From positions 23,060 through 87,059 of the forward strand of contig NZ_BCQW01000013.1 of NCBI RefSeq assembly GCF_001552275.1: a stretch of 64,000 nt of DNA, written 5' to 3'. Shown here one piece after another: positions 27,208-35,798 of the stretch (positions are counted from its first letter, which is position 1; every line of letters begins with the position of its first letter). The translations under genes and the position numbers were made by a program. The stretch is from Amphibacillus sediminis NBRC 103570. Lineage in GTDB: Bacteria > Bacillota > Bacilli > Bacillales > Amphibacillaceae. The notes below the pieces were generated by a model. It did not search any database. It was not told where the DNA came from and saw nothing but the letters and a program-made list of their open reading frames with translations.

Positions 27208-30200
27208 TTGGTTAAAAAGTTAAATGTAGTTGTTTTAATTGGCTTGCTCTTATTTAACGTAATCGCACAGCCAGGTGTAGTTGCCTATGCAAGTCTACAA
27301 GCAGATTTGCCAGAGGATGAACACCATTCAAGTCAAGAGGAGCATCTACTTGACAATACTTCTGAACACGAGCAAGCCGACGAACAGTTTGATCGTAGTC
27401 AAGAGGAACAAGCTGAGCAAGAACAAACCGATCATCAAGCTATTGAGACAGAAACAGAAACAGATCAGCAGGAGCTTGATGATCAAGAACAAAGCCTTGC
27501 GCAAGAAGAGAATAAGCAAGTAGAGGAAGAAAAGGATAGCTTAGAGTCGACATCAGTAGATGTAGCCTCTACGGGTAACACTGTTATTGAGGAAAACATT
27601 CTTACCTCAGTTAGCCTTACTTTGGCAAATGGCGATCCTTTACCAAATCCGATGCCAAATCCTAAGGATGAAGTATTAGATTTGGCCATTCAATATGGAT
27701 TTGCATTACCTAATGGCCATGGCTATAAAAGTGGGGATAGCTTTCACTTTAGCTTGCCTGAAATTTTCAAGGTATACAATCAGGTTTCGGGTAATTTAAC
27801 AACATCAGATGGTGCAACTATCTTTGGTCGTTATACGCTTGATATGGATGGTAATATCGAGTTAATCTTTAACGAAATGATTGAAAATAATGATAATATA
27901 CACGGGCAGTTATCCTTTAGAACCGAAATCAAGGAAGAGCTTGAAGGCGACTTGGAGCAGGAAATTGAAGTTGAGATTGGTGAAAGTGAAATTGTCAAAA
28001 TTCCAGTTTCATTCGAATCCAACGTCGCAACTTCAATTGACAAAAGAGGTCTGCCTAATCGCGAATACAATGCTGAAAGCATTAGTTGGGAAGTTGACTT
28101 TAATAAGAATTTAGACTATATCTCTAATGCGGAGCTTCGAGATCCGCTTGGTGAATATCTAGAATTGAGTGGTGACCCTGCTGATACAATTAAACTTTAT
28201 CATCTACGGGTCCAAATTGATGGTTCCGTTATTAAAGGCGACTTAGTTGACCCAGCAAGCTACAGTATAGAACAACATGAAGGGAAAGATTTTAAACTTG
28301 TATTCCATGAACCTATTCATTCAGCCTATCGGCTAGAATTTGCTACGGTGATTATCGATCATGATTCTACTTCATATCAAAATAGAGCAACATTAGTTGG
28401 TGATGAGATTAATCCCCTTCATGCAGAGGCTAAAGTTAGAACTGGAAGAGGAAAGGTTTTAGAAAAAGTCGCTGTGGATTATGACCCGGTTGCTCAGACC
28501 GTTAAGTGGGAAGTACGAATCAATTACAATGAAAAAACAATCCCTTCGTCGTTGACCGTCGTTGAAGACTATTTTAGTGATGGTCAGGTTTTACTTGAAG
28601 ATTCGTTTACTGTTGAACGCATTACCCTAAATGAATCCGGACAAGAGATAGCGAGTCAGGAGGTAAGTTCTAGTGCGTATACGTTAAATAACTCAACCAA
28701 TTCTGACGACGATAAAGGTTTTGTCTTTCAGTTTAATGACACGATTGATCAAGCCTATAAGCTAACCTATCTGACTACCTTTGCTGACCGATTACTTGAA
28801 GACGGTACAGTTGATAACCAGGTCAGCTTTAATGGTGAAGAGTCTTCAGCCGGACAGCGGGTAGAGCAAGGGGCAATTAGAAAGTCGCTTGGTGCGATTG
28901 ACTATCAGAATAAAACGGTTGATTGGCAAATTGTGATTAATCGTGATCAACAGGTTATGAATAACGTTGTTCTAACCGATTATTTCACAAATGGTGGTTT
29001 AACACTAAACTTAGATACGCTCACGATAACTGAGGGTGGCACACCATTATCTAAGGATGATTACAGCGTTTTATTAGATCCGAGTGGTGATCAGTTTACC
29101 ATAGAATTTCATAAAACGATTGAAAATGAAATTAGAATGAGCTATCAAACCGACTTTGATTATACAGAGCGTCATGATCTAACGTTAAATCGGTTACCTA
29201 ATCGTGCCAAAATTACATGGCAAGATTATAGTAATCGTCATTTTGAACGTGAATCTGAAGCTATTTTTACACCAGATGTCTATACACAGGAAAATGGACA
29301 TAAGAGTGGTAGCTATAATGCGATTACCAAGGAAATAACGTGGACGATTGGTGTTAACTATAATTTATTAGATTTAGATAATGCTAAAGTCGTTGATTTC
29401 ATTAAGCAAAATCAAAATTTGAACGAGGATAGTATTCGTATTTACGAAGGTATTCTAAGCTCAAGCTCTAATCAGTTAACTAAAGGCGAGGATATTACCG
29501 ATAACTTTGAGCTTCGATTAGGGGAGAGTCAGGGACAGCCAACCATTGAAATTGAGTTAGGCGATATTGATTCAGCTTATATTATCGAGTTCACGACATC
29601 TTTGGAAGGTGAAATTATTGCTGAAGGCTACGACAACCAGGCCTTCCTCAACTCAGCCAACTATGACGAAGCAGAGTTAAATGCACGTGTCAGTGTAACT
29701 GACGGAGGCAATTATACGAAGAAGATCGGTAGTCAAGATGGCATGGTCATGAATTGGCAGGTGACGATTAACCCAGGTCAATCAAGCCTACCAGGTCCGG
29801 TGATATTACGAGATACGTTAAGTGATAATCAGGTATTACTTGAAGATGAAATAAAAGTTTATGAAACGAATGTAACAGCTTCTGGTCATTTATCTAAGGC
29901 TGCTGAATTAGTTGAAGAGGAAGATTATACACTAACGATTAATGAACAGGATGGTCAATATACCCTTAATATTAGTTTTGAGGATGGTATTTCTAGGGCA
30001 TATATCGTGGAGTATAAGAGCTTTTTAATGGCGGCCGATCGCGACCATGTAAGTAATGATGCTGTTCTACTTGTTCGAGAAACGATCAAAGACGGAAACA
30101 TGGATGATTCGAAGGTGTACCAGGTTCGAATCACGACAGGAACGGGTGTAGCGACAGGTGAGAAAGGTCGAATCTCCCTAGTAAAAACAGGTGTAACAGA

Positions 30201-33096
30201 TACTCCTGATGGTACAGCTACTGATAGCTTAGCAGGTGTTGAATTCTCATTATATGACGAAACAGGGACTTATCGGATTAGAACAGCAACAACCAACGAA
30301 GATGGTGAGCTGATTTTTGATAATATCTTATATGGACGTTACCTGCTTAAGGAAGAAGGGGCACCAGATGGCTTTCTAATTAGAAATGAATGGACTGAAA
30401 TTACAGTTAACGAGCCAGAGAATAACATTGAAATATTTAATGACAAAATTGTTCGAGACGTATTGCTAGAAAAGGTGGATGCTGATTCGAACGAATATTT
30501 AGCAGGGGCAGTCTTTAAGCTTGAACATCAAAATGATAACGGCGATTGGGAAGTTGTCAGTGATGATCTAACGACTAATCAAGATGGCCAGATATTCTAT
30601 CAGGATCTAGCTCCAGGGCAATATCGTTTTATTGAGACACAAGCAGCTGAACATTATCAGTTGGATGACGAACCGGTTATGTTTGAGATTAATGATGAAC
30701 AAATAACGTTATCACGTGTAACGAAGGAAAACACACTTATTCCTGGATCGGTAAAATTAATAAAAGTAGATCATGAAACAGGAGAGTCACTTGCGGATGC
30801 CGTCTTTGAATTGCGTGATCAAGATGAAATGCCAATTGCTACAGACTTAAGAACAAATGAAAATGGTGAAATCGTTGTTGAAGATCTAAGACCAGGACAA
30901 TACGTATTCGTTGAAGTGGAAGCACCGTTTGGCTATCAGTTAAATCAAGAGCCACTTGAATTTGAAATTGTCCGTTCACAAGCTGACATTGAAGAGCTTG
31001 AGTTTGAAAATCAAATAGCTCTATCAGGCTTCCGTTTACAAAAGGTTGACGAAGATGATAGCAGTCAAGCTTTAGCTGAAGCTGAATTTGAACTACAAAC
31101 CAGTGACAGTCAGGTTGTTCGCACCGGTCTTGTTACCAATGATCATGGAATATTAACTGTTACTGATCTTAGACCAGGTGAATATCAACTTGTTGAGGTA
31201 AAAGCACCTGAGCATTATCAGCTAGATCAAACGCCAATTCCGTTTGAAATTGCTTTGGGTCAAGAAGAAATCATTCAGCTCGAAATGGAGAATGGTTTAA
31301 TTCGGGGATCTGTAGCATTAACCAAGCTAGATCGGGATACAAAACAGCCATTGGAAGGCGTCATCTTTGAATTATTAGATGCTAACGAACAGGTGATTGA
31401 GACCGACCTCGAAACCAATCAAGACGGCTCTATATTAGTCGATAATTTGAAGCCTGGTTTATATTACTTTAAAGAAATCCAACCTTTACCAGGTTATCAT
31501 GCTAATGACCAATTGTACCCAGTCGAGGTTGTTTTATCACAGGAGGAACCAGCAGAGGTTGTCGTTGACAACGATATAATTCTAGGCAGTGTAAGTCTTA
31601 CAAAGATTGATCAGGATGACTCAAGTCATAGATTGCCCGAAGCGATATTTGAATTGCAAACACCAGAAGGAGATGTCATCTTCTCAGATTTAACAACAAA
31701 TGAAGAGGGTCAATTGACTGTACACGGTCTGAGACCTGGCAACTATCAGTTTATTGAAGTCAAAGCACCTGAGCATTATCAGTTAGATCAAACGCCAATT
31801 CCGTTTGAGATTGTTTTAAATCAACAGGAAACATTAGCGTTAGAAGCTGAAAATGAGCTTATTCGCGGTTCTGTTGTCTTAACGAAAGTAGACGATGAAA
31901 CGGAAGAACCATTAACAGATGTTGGCTTTGCCTTACTTGATGCTGATCAAAATGTGATCCTAACTGATTTGAAAACAGATCAAGCCGGTCAAATCGTGGT
32001 AGAGGATCTAAAACCAGGTGAGTATTTCTTCCAAGAAACCGAGCCATTATCAGGCTACCATGCTAATGAGGATTTATATCCATTTACGATTACCTTTTCT
32101 CCAACCAGTCCAGCTCAGGTACAGGTTGAGAATGCCATTATTCGTGGCAGTGTGCAGTTAGTTAAAGTGGACGCAGACCATGCCGATCATGTTTTAGCAG
32201 GGGCTGAATTTAATTTAGAAACAGCAGCAGGAGAACTTGTTGAGGCAGGACTTGTCACCGATGAAAACGGTCAGATTAGTGTTGATGACCTTCGTCCAGG
32301 TAGCTATCAGTTTATTGAAGTTAAAGCACCTGAGCATTATCAGCTAGATCAAACACCAATCCCATTTGAAATTGTTTTGGATCAGCAGGAAACATTAGTG
32401 TTAGAAGCTGACAATGAGATCATTCGCGGTTCAGTTGTCTTAACCAAAGTAGACGATGAAACGGAAGAACCATTAATAGGTGTTGGCTTTGTCTTACTTG
32501 ATGCTGATCAAAATGTGATCCTAACTGATTTAAAAACGGATCAAGCCGGTCAAATCGTGGTAGAGGATCTAAGACCAGGTGAGTATTTCTTCCAAGAAAT
32601 CGAGCCATTATCAGGCTACCATGCTAATGAGGAGTTACATCCATTTACGATTGCCTTTTCTCCAACTAGTCCAGCTCAGGTACAGGTTGAGAATGCCATT
32701 ATTCGTGGCGGTGTGCAATTAGTCAAAGTAGACGCAGACCATGCCGATCACGTCTTAGCAGGGGCTGAGTTTAAGTTAGAAACAGCAGCAGGAGAACTTG
32801 TTGAGGCAGGACTTGTCACCGATGAAAACGGTCAGATTAGTGTTGATGATCTTCGTCCAGGTAGCTATCAATTTGTTGAGACGAAAGCACCTGAAGGTTA
32901 TCAACTTAATACCAAGGCGATTAAATTTGAGGTAAGTTCTGATCAAGTCACAGATGTAACGATTGAAAACACACAAATTATTACAGGCTTTTTACCACAA
33001 ACAGGTGCGATCACCAACCCATGGATACTTGGAATAGCACTTGCTTTGATTGGAATCGGAGGCATCTTGACTGTCAAACGGAAAAGAAAGGCCTAA
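27208..33096 (+). CDS. Giant LPxTG surface adhesin with collagen-binding-like and ten Cna-B domains
   Basis: 1962 residues. Signal peptide (about 1-28), a highly acidic Glu/Gln/Asp stretch (30-115), then about five or six Ig-like adhesin modules of the collagen-binding type, seen by repeats such as KTVDWQIVINRDQ and KEITWTIGVNYN (to about 980). About ten Cna-B/SpaA domains follow (985-1925), each with the LxKvD lysine and the E-x-KAPEHYQL glutamate expected for intramolecular isopeptide bonds. It ends LPQTG, hydrophobic helix, KRKRKA, a sortase signal. TTG start after GGGGGGAAGG. Residues about 1551-1924 are two near-identical 187-residue units. Expected on the wall, attached by the neighbouring sortase. 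Confidence 0.93.
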   Translation: MVKKLNVVVLIGLLLFNVIAQPGVVAYASLQADLPEDEHHSSQEEHLLDNTSEHEQADEQFDRSQEEQAEQEQTDHQAIETETETDQQELDDQEQSLAQEENKQVEEEKDSLESTSVDVASTGNTVIEENILTSVSLTLANGDPLPNPMPNPKDEVLDLAIQYGFALPNGHGYKSGDSFHFSLPEIFKVYNQVSGNLTTSDGATIFGRYTLDMDGNIELIFNEMIENNDNIHGQLSFRTEIKEELEGDLEQEIEVEIGESEIVKIPVSFESNVATSIDKRGLPNREYNAESISWEVDFNKNLDYISNAELRDPLGEYLELSGDPADTIKLYHLRVQIDGSVIKGDLVDPASYSIEQHEGKDFKLVFHEPIHSAYRLEFATVIIDHDSTSYQNRATLVGDEINPLHAEAKVRTGRGKVLEKVAVDYDPVAQTVKWEVRINYNEKTIPSSLTVVEDYFSDGQVLLEDSFTVERITLNESGQEIASQEVSSSAYTLNNSTNSDDDKGFVFQFNDTIDQAYKLTYLTTFADRLLEDGTVDNQVSFNGEESSAGQRVEQGAIRKSLGAIDYQNKTVDWQIVINRDQQVMNNVVLTDYFTNGGLTLNLDTLTITEGGTPLSKDDYSVLLDPSGDQFTIEFHKTIENEIRMSYQTDFDYTERHDLTLNRLPNRAKITWQDYSNRHFERESEAIFTPDVYTQENGHKSGSYNAITKEITWTIGVNYNLLDLDNAKVVDFIKQNQNLNEDSIRIYEGILSSSSNQLTKGEDITDNFELRLGESQGQPTIEIELGDIDSAYIIEFTTSLEGEIIAEGYDNQAFLNSANYDEAELNARVSVTDGGNYTKKIGSQDGMVMNWQVTINPGQSSLPGPVILRDTLSDNQVLLEDEIKVYETNVTASGHLSKAAELVEEEDYTLTINEQDGQYTLNISFEDGISRAYIVEYKSFLMAADRDHVSNDAVLLVRETIKDGNMDDSKVYQVRITTGTGVATGEKGRISLVKTGVTDTPDGTATDSLAGVEFSLYDETGTYRIRTATTNEDGELIFDNILYGRYLLKEEGAPDGFLIRNEWTEITVNEPENNIEIFNDKIVRDVLLEKVDADSNEYLAGAVFKLEHQNDNGDWEVVSDDLTTNQDGQIFYQDLAPGQYRFIETQAAEHYQLDDEPVMFEINDEQITLSRVTKENTLIPGSVKLIKVDHETGESLADAVFELRDQDEMPIATDLRTNENGEIVVEDLRPGQYVFVEVEAPFGYQLNQEPLEFEIVRSQADIEELEFENQIALSGFRLQKVDEDDSSQALAEAEFELQTSDSQVVRTGLVTNDHGILTVTDLRPGEYQLVEVKAPEHYQLDQTPIPFEIALGQEEIIQLEMENGLIRGSVALTKLDRDTKQPLEGVIFELLDANEQVIETDLETNQDGSILVDNLKPGLYYFKEIQPLPGYHANDQLYPVEVVLSQEEPAEVVVDNDIILGSVSLTKIDQDDSSHRLPEAIFELQTPEGDVIFSDLTTNEEGQLTVHGLRPGNYQFIEVKAPEHYQLDQTPIPFEIVLNQQETLALEAENELIRGSVVLTKVDDETEEPLTDVGFALLDADQNVILTDLKTDQAGQIVVEDLKPGEYFFQETEPLSGYHANEDLYPFTITFSPTSPAQVQVENAIIRGSVQLVKVDADHADHVLAGAEFNLETAAGELVEAGLVTDENGQISVDDLRPGSYQFIEVKAPEHYQLDQTPIPFEIVLDQQETLVLEADNEIIRGSVVLTKVDDETEEPLIGVGFVLLDADQNVILTDLKTDQAGQIVVEDLRPGEYFFQEIEPLSGYHANEELHPFTIAFSPTSPAQVQVENAIIRGGVQLVKVDADHADHVLAGAEFKLETAAGELVEAGLVTDENGQISVDDLRPGSYQFVETKAPEGYQLNTKAIKFEVSSDQVTDVTIENTQIITGFLPQTGAITNPWILGIALALIGIGGILTVKRKRKA
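31860..32980 (+). repeat. Two tandem ~561-bp coding repeats in the adhesin
   Basis: The unit IRGSVVLTKVDDETEEPL...VQVENAIIRGSVQLVKVDADHADH... starts at about 31860 and again at about 32421 with near-identical DNA. The spacing of 561 bp is exactly 187 codons, so unit number can change without a frameshift. Confidence 0.85.
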
Positions 33097-33101
33097 CGGG
33101 T

Positions 33102-33139
33102 CTAACGCTACTTTATTTTTTAGAATAAGGTAGCGTTAG
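33102..33139 (+). terminator. Stem-loop between adhesin and sortase genes
   Basis: CTAACGCTAC pairs with GTAGCGTTAG around an AT-rich loop, followed by TATTCTTT rather than a strong T-run. It may partly terminate, giving more adhesin than sortase mRNA. Confidence 0.5.
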
Positions 33140-33158
33140 TATTCTTTGGAGGGAGAAC

Positions 33159-33824
33159 ATGTTAAGAAAAAAAGTCGGTATTCTTTTAATTGTAGTCGGC
33201 ATTTTTCTTTTTTCGCTTTATCCAATTATGGATTATCTTGTTACGCCCTTTATGATCAATAAATTGCATAGCGAAATGCTTGCAATGGATGCAGAGACTT
33301 ATGCAAAAAATCAAGCTCGAGAGATCGAAATTAGCTATGATTTCGACAGTGTAGAAAATCTGCCTCTGTTGACAACTGAATTAGAATTAGATCCTAATCT
33401 TGTTATTGGTGAAATTCTTATTCCTAGCGTTGATATTCATTTGCCGATCGTAAAAGGAACGAATAATCAGTCATTACGGTTAGGGATTGGAACAATGAAA
33501 AAAGATCAAGAAATGGGAAAAGGAAACTATGCCTTGGCTGGCCATAACTCTCGAAATCCCGCTCAATTCTTTGCACCGTTAAGAAAAGTCAGTCGAGATG
33601 ATTACATTTATTTGACAGATAAGCAACACATGTATACTTATCAAGTGGATACGATTGAGATTGTTAGCCCTGATCGGATCGATGTCATCTTTGATCAGGA
33701 GGAACAGGAAGCACGGATTACTCTAGTGAGTTGCTATAGTCATGACGGCTCTGATCGTATTGTTGTACAAGGGAAATTAGTTAGTCAGACCCCATATGAT
33801 GAAGATTGGGAGAAAGAGATTTAA
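33159..33824 (+). CDS. Sortase, class A-like
   Basis: 221 residues. N-terminal membrane anchor (about 5-30), then the sortase barrel with catalytic His129 in LAGHNS, Cys192 in TLVSCYS and Arg200 in SDRIVV. It joins LPxTG proteins to peptidoglycan stem peptides at the outer membrane face. ATG after GGAGGGAG. Directly downstream of the LPQTG adhesin in the same direction, so it is probably dedicated to it or co-regulated with it. Class A is favoured over C because there is no C-terminal membrane helix and no lid motif seen. Confidence 0.9.
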   Translation: MLRKKVGILLIVVGIFLFSLYPIMDYLVTPFMINKLHSEMLAMDAETYAKNQAREIEISYDFDSVENLPLLTTELELDPNLVIGEILIPSVDIHLPIVKGTNNQSLRLGIGTMKKDQEMGKGNYALAGHNSRNPAQFFAPLRKVSRDDYIYLTDKQHMYTYQVDTIEIVSPDRIDVIFDQEEQEARITLVSCYSHDGSDRIVVQGKLVSQTPYDEDWEKEI

Positions 33825-33850
33825 CTTTATTCAGCAGTAGTCTCCTACTT
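33821..33850 (+). repeat. Family B repeat remnant, copy 3
   Basis: TTAACTTTATTCAGCAGTAG and TCTCCTACTTTT, the first ~30 bp of family B, overlapping the sortase stop and ending where repeat A copy 7 begins. Confidence 0.5.
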
Positions 33851-34026
33851 TTATCGCAGTGTACTGTCTGGGGCTTTTGTAAGCCTCCCACTTCAAGAAA
33901 TAAGGGCACACGTCATGTCTGAGTAGGGGATGGAGGAAGCTAACTAAGTTCGCGACGTCGTGTCGCAACGTCTGCACGAGCACATCCTATGCGTCGAAAC
34001 CCCCACTGAACGAAGTTTCATTTTAT
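33847..34026 (+). repeat. Family A repeat, copy 7 (two internal deletions)
   Basis: TTTAT|CGCAGTGTACTGTCTGGGG to AGTTTCATTTTAT, only ~175 bp. One deletion joins GGGGCT to CTTTTGTAAG, between GGGCT direct repeats; another removes the CCAACAGCCAGTAACGG to GTTCAGT segment, between AGTGGG-like repeats. The GCGAC hairpin and CCCCCACTGAAC remain. Confidence 0.82.
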
Positions 34027-34154
34027 AAGTGGTGATGGACGCTCGCAAACTTAATGAATAACTTGTTTTACGCGTAGGAGGGTTTTTAATAACAAATGTT
34101 GTTAATTTTCTGCACCAATGGCTACAGTTAGCGTTATTAGTATCTGTCATATAT

Positions 34155-34205
34155 AAAACAGCCTCAAGGTTTTTGCACATTTGTGCCTAACCTTGAGGCT
34201 GTTTT
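34155..34205. terminator. Bidirectional terminator after the peptide gene
   Basis: AAAACAGCCTCAAGGTT pairs with AACCTTGAGGCTGTTTT, with an inner GCACA/TGTGC stem. It ends the minus-strand receptor/peptide operon and could also end the plus-strand sortase unit. Confidence 0.88.
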
Positions 34206-34242
34206 AATAAATAAAATGACTAGATTATCTTTTACAAAAAAC

Positions 34243-34377
34243 TTATATACCATCATTTCCCGGATCTCTAAAAAGACTGATTGTACCGGTATCAGTTGAT
34301 TGCTCGGCTGGTGCATTTAATGAAAAACCAGCTAGAATTGTAATGGTAACGAGCAATGAAACGACTAACTTTTTCAT
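34243..34377 (-). CDS. AimP/Phr-like secreted pre-peptide, 44 residues
   Basis: ATG eight bases after AAAGGAGGTGAG, a very strong ribosome site. The product starts MKKLVVSLLVTITILAG, a Lys-Lys plus hydrophobic export signal, and ends TISLFRDPGNDGI. That is the plan of AimP (arbitrium) and Phr pro-peptides: about 40-45 residues, exported, with a 5-7 residue signal cut from the C-terminus (here perhaps PGNDGI or DPGNDGI, inferred). It begins 28 bp after the AimR-like receptor gene on the same strand and is followed by a terminator, the same order as aimR-aimP. The mature peptide is not known. Confidence 0.75.
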   Translation of the reverse strand: MKKLVVSLLVTITILAGFSLNAPAEQSTDTGTISLFRDPGNDGI

Positions 34378-34405
34378 CTATTCTCACCTCCTTTACTGTA
34401 TCAAT

Positions 34406-35428
34406 TTATAATGTATTTAAAGCATTGAGGGGTAAACGAGCAAAAAAATGGTCCCCTTGCTTTTCAATAAAGTCATTGTAAGATTGCCTCAAAAGACGTG
34501 AGTCTCGACGTGCTCTCCCTAAATAGTATTTGGTAAAGGGGGTTACTTTAGTGACTTTTGTTAGTAAGCTCTCAGCTAACTTTAGCTCACCTCGTGCTAT
34601 GGCTAAATGGGCTTGTTCACTAATATCTGATGTTATGATTCCTTCAGGTTTGTTAAAATGAGCATAAATAAATGGTCTATTTTGATGATTAATGATAGTT
34701 AGTAGACGTTTCATTTTAAGCTCTTTTCCTATTCGATATGCTTCTTCTAAATGGTAAATTGCAGAGTCGAAATCATCGAAAATGTAAGTTAGACATAAGT
34801 GATTATGTAAGTTGGCTAGGTTAGCACGGTTATACGTTCCGGCTAATGCATTATAGCCATATTTACGCGCAAGAAGCATTTCATTACTTTTCCAGTGGAA
34901 AAAGAACTGAGCAATATCTAGACGGTGTTCAAGTAAAGGGAGTAAAACAATATGATTAACCTCTTTAACATCTTCCTCGAATTGATCCAGTTTATTAACA
35001 ATTAGACCATTTTCAGAAAAAATAATATGTACTGAAAAAGCTAGGTATTGGATTAAGCATTTTAATGCTCGATCAGTTGTCTTAATTAGTTTTAATTGTT
35101 CGAGAATTTTTTCTAATGGAAGGGTGGAATCTTGTTTAGCTAATGAGAGTTCAAAGAAAAAGGCCCAATCTCTATTTAATTGAAAAGGAAGCTCTTTATT
35201 TCTTGCAATCAATTGCTTTAGCTCTAGAATATGGTCATTGGCAAACAAATACTCTAACCCAACACACATTGAGTAGGGGTCCCTGGTCGCTAAAAAGTAA
35301 TCACGTAAGGCACGATCATGATCTAGCTGTGCTACATGCTCATTTAACCATATGTAGAATTGCTCGGCATTTAAATGGTGATATTGATGTAACAGAGTTT
35401 CACCCACTACATTGTCAATCTCAAACAT
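34406..35428 (-). CDS. AimR-family (arbitrium-like) peptide receptor lacking the N-terminal HTH
   Basis: 340 residues of helical TPR-like repeats. From memory of SPbeta-group AimR, the C-terminus matches well: EQAHLAIARGE, then YYLGRARRD and DHFFARLPLNAL (AimR EQAHCFINFNE, YYLKGRLEQ, DKFLIRLPLLEL). The N-terminus aligns to about AimR residue 40, so the first two helices with the DNA-binding helix-turn-helix are absent. The start is firm: ATG after AAAGAGGT with an in-frame stop just upstream. AimR receptors switch phage lysis/lysogeny on binding AimP. No phage genes surround this pair, so it may regulate a host trait, perhaps by protein-protein contact as Rap proteins do (inference). Confidence 0.8.
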   Translation of the reverse strand: MFEIDNVVGETLLHQYHHLNAEQFYIWLNEHVAQLDHDRALRDYFLATRDPYSMCVGLEYLFANDHILELKQLIARNKELPFQLNRDWAFFFELSLAKQDSTLPLEKILEQLKLIKTTDRALKCLIQYLAFSVHIIFSENGLIVNKLDQFEEDVKEVNHIVLLPLLEHRLDIAQFFFHWKSNEMLLARKYGYNALAGTYNRANLANLHNHLCLTYIFDDFDSAIYHLEEAYRIGKELKMKRLLTIINHQNRPFIYAHFNKPEGIITSDISEQAHLAIARGELKLAESLLTKVTKVTPFTKYYLGRARRDSRLLRQSYNDFIEKQGDHFFARLPLNALNTL

Positions 35429-35798
35429 CTAAATTACCTCTTTCCTGGAAAAATTGCTAATTATATTATTTCATATTATCATTTTTTTACAAGTGGAATG
35501 ACGACACTTTCGTTCATCAAATACCATGACGGTTTTACAAATATAGACAAAAAGTTACAAATTTCCACATTTTATGAGTGGGAAAGATACTGAACAGTCA
35601 ATTAAACTCATTTGTCCAATAAGTGAGGCAATGGCTGAATAGTGGGGATAAGATTTTTGGTAATAGAGAAAGCGCCTTCCTATTAATCATCCATCTAAAT
35701 ACAAAGAAAAAGGATAATTATTAACGTGTAAATGGTATAATGAGAATTCTAGTAGCAGACAATAACACCTCTCTTTTCTATATCAACTAATCTTTTGC
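35429..35798. other. Intergenic gap, 370 bp
   Basis: Between the receptor gene and the hydrolase gene, both on the minus strand. It must hold the receptor promoter (AT-rich, around 35450-35500) and the end of the hydrolase transcript. No ORF or repeat copy seen. Confidence 0.4.

Noticed and set aside
34406..35428. Receptor as a Rap phosphatase
   Set aside because: The C-terminal pattern fits AimR better than Rap, and the Rap three-helix-bundle plus TPR layout at ~375 residues is not matched. Some shared RRNPP ancestry is still likely.
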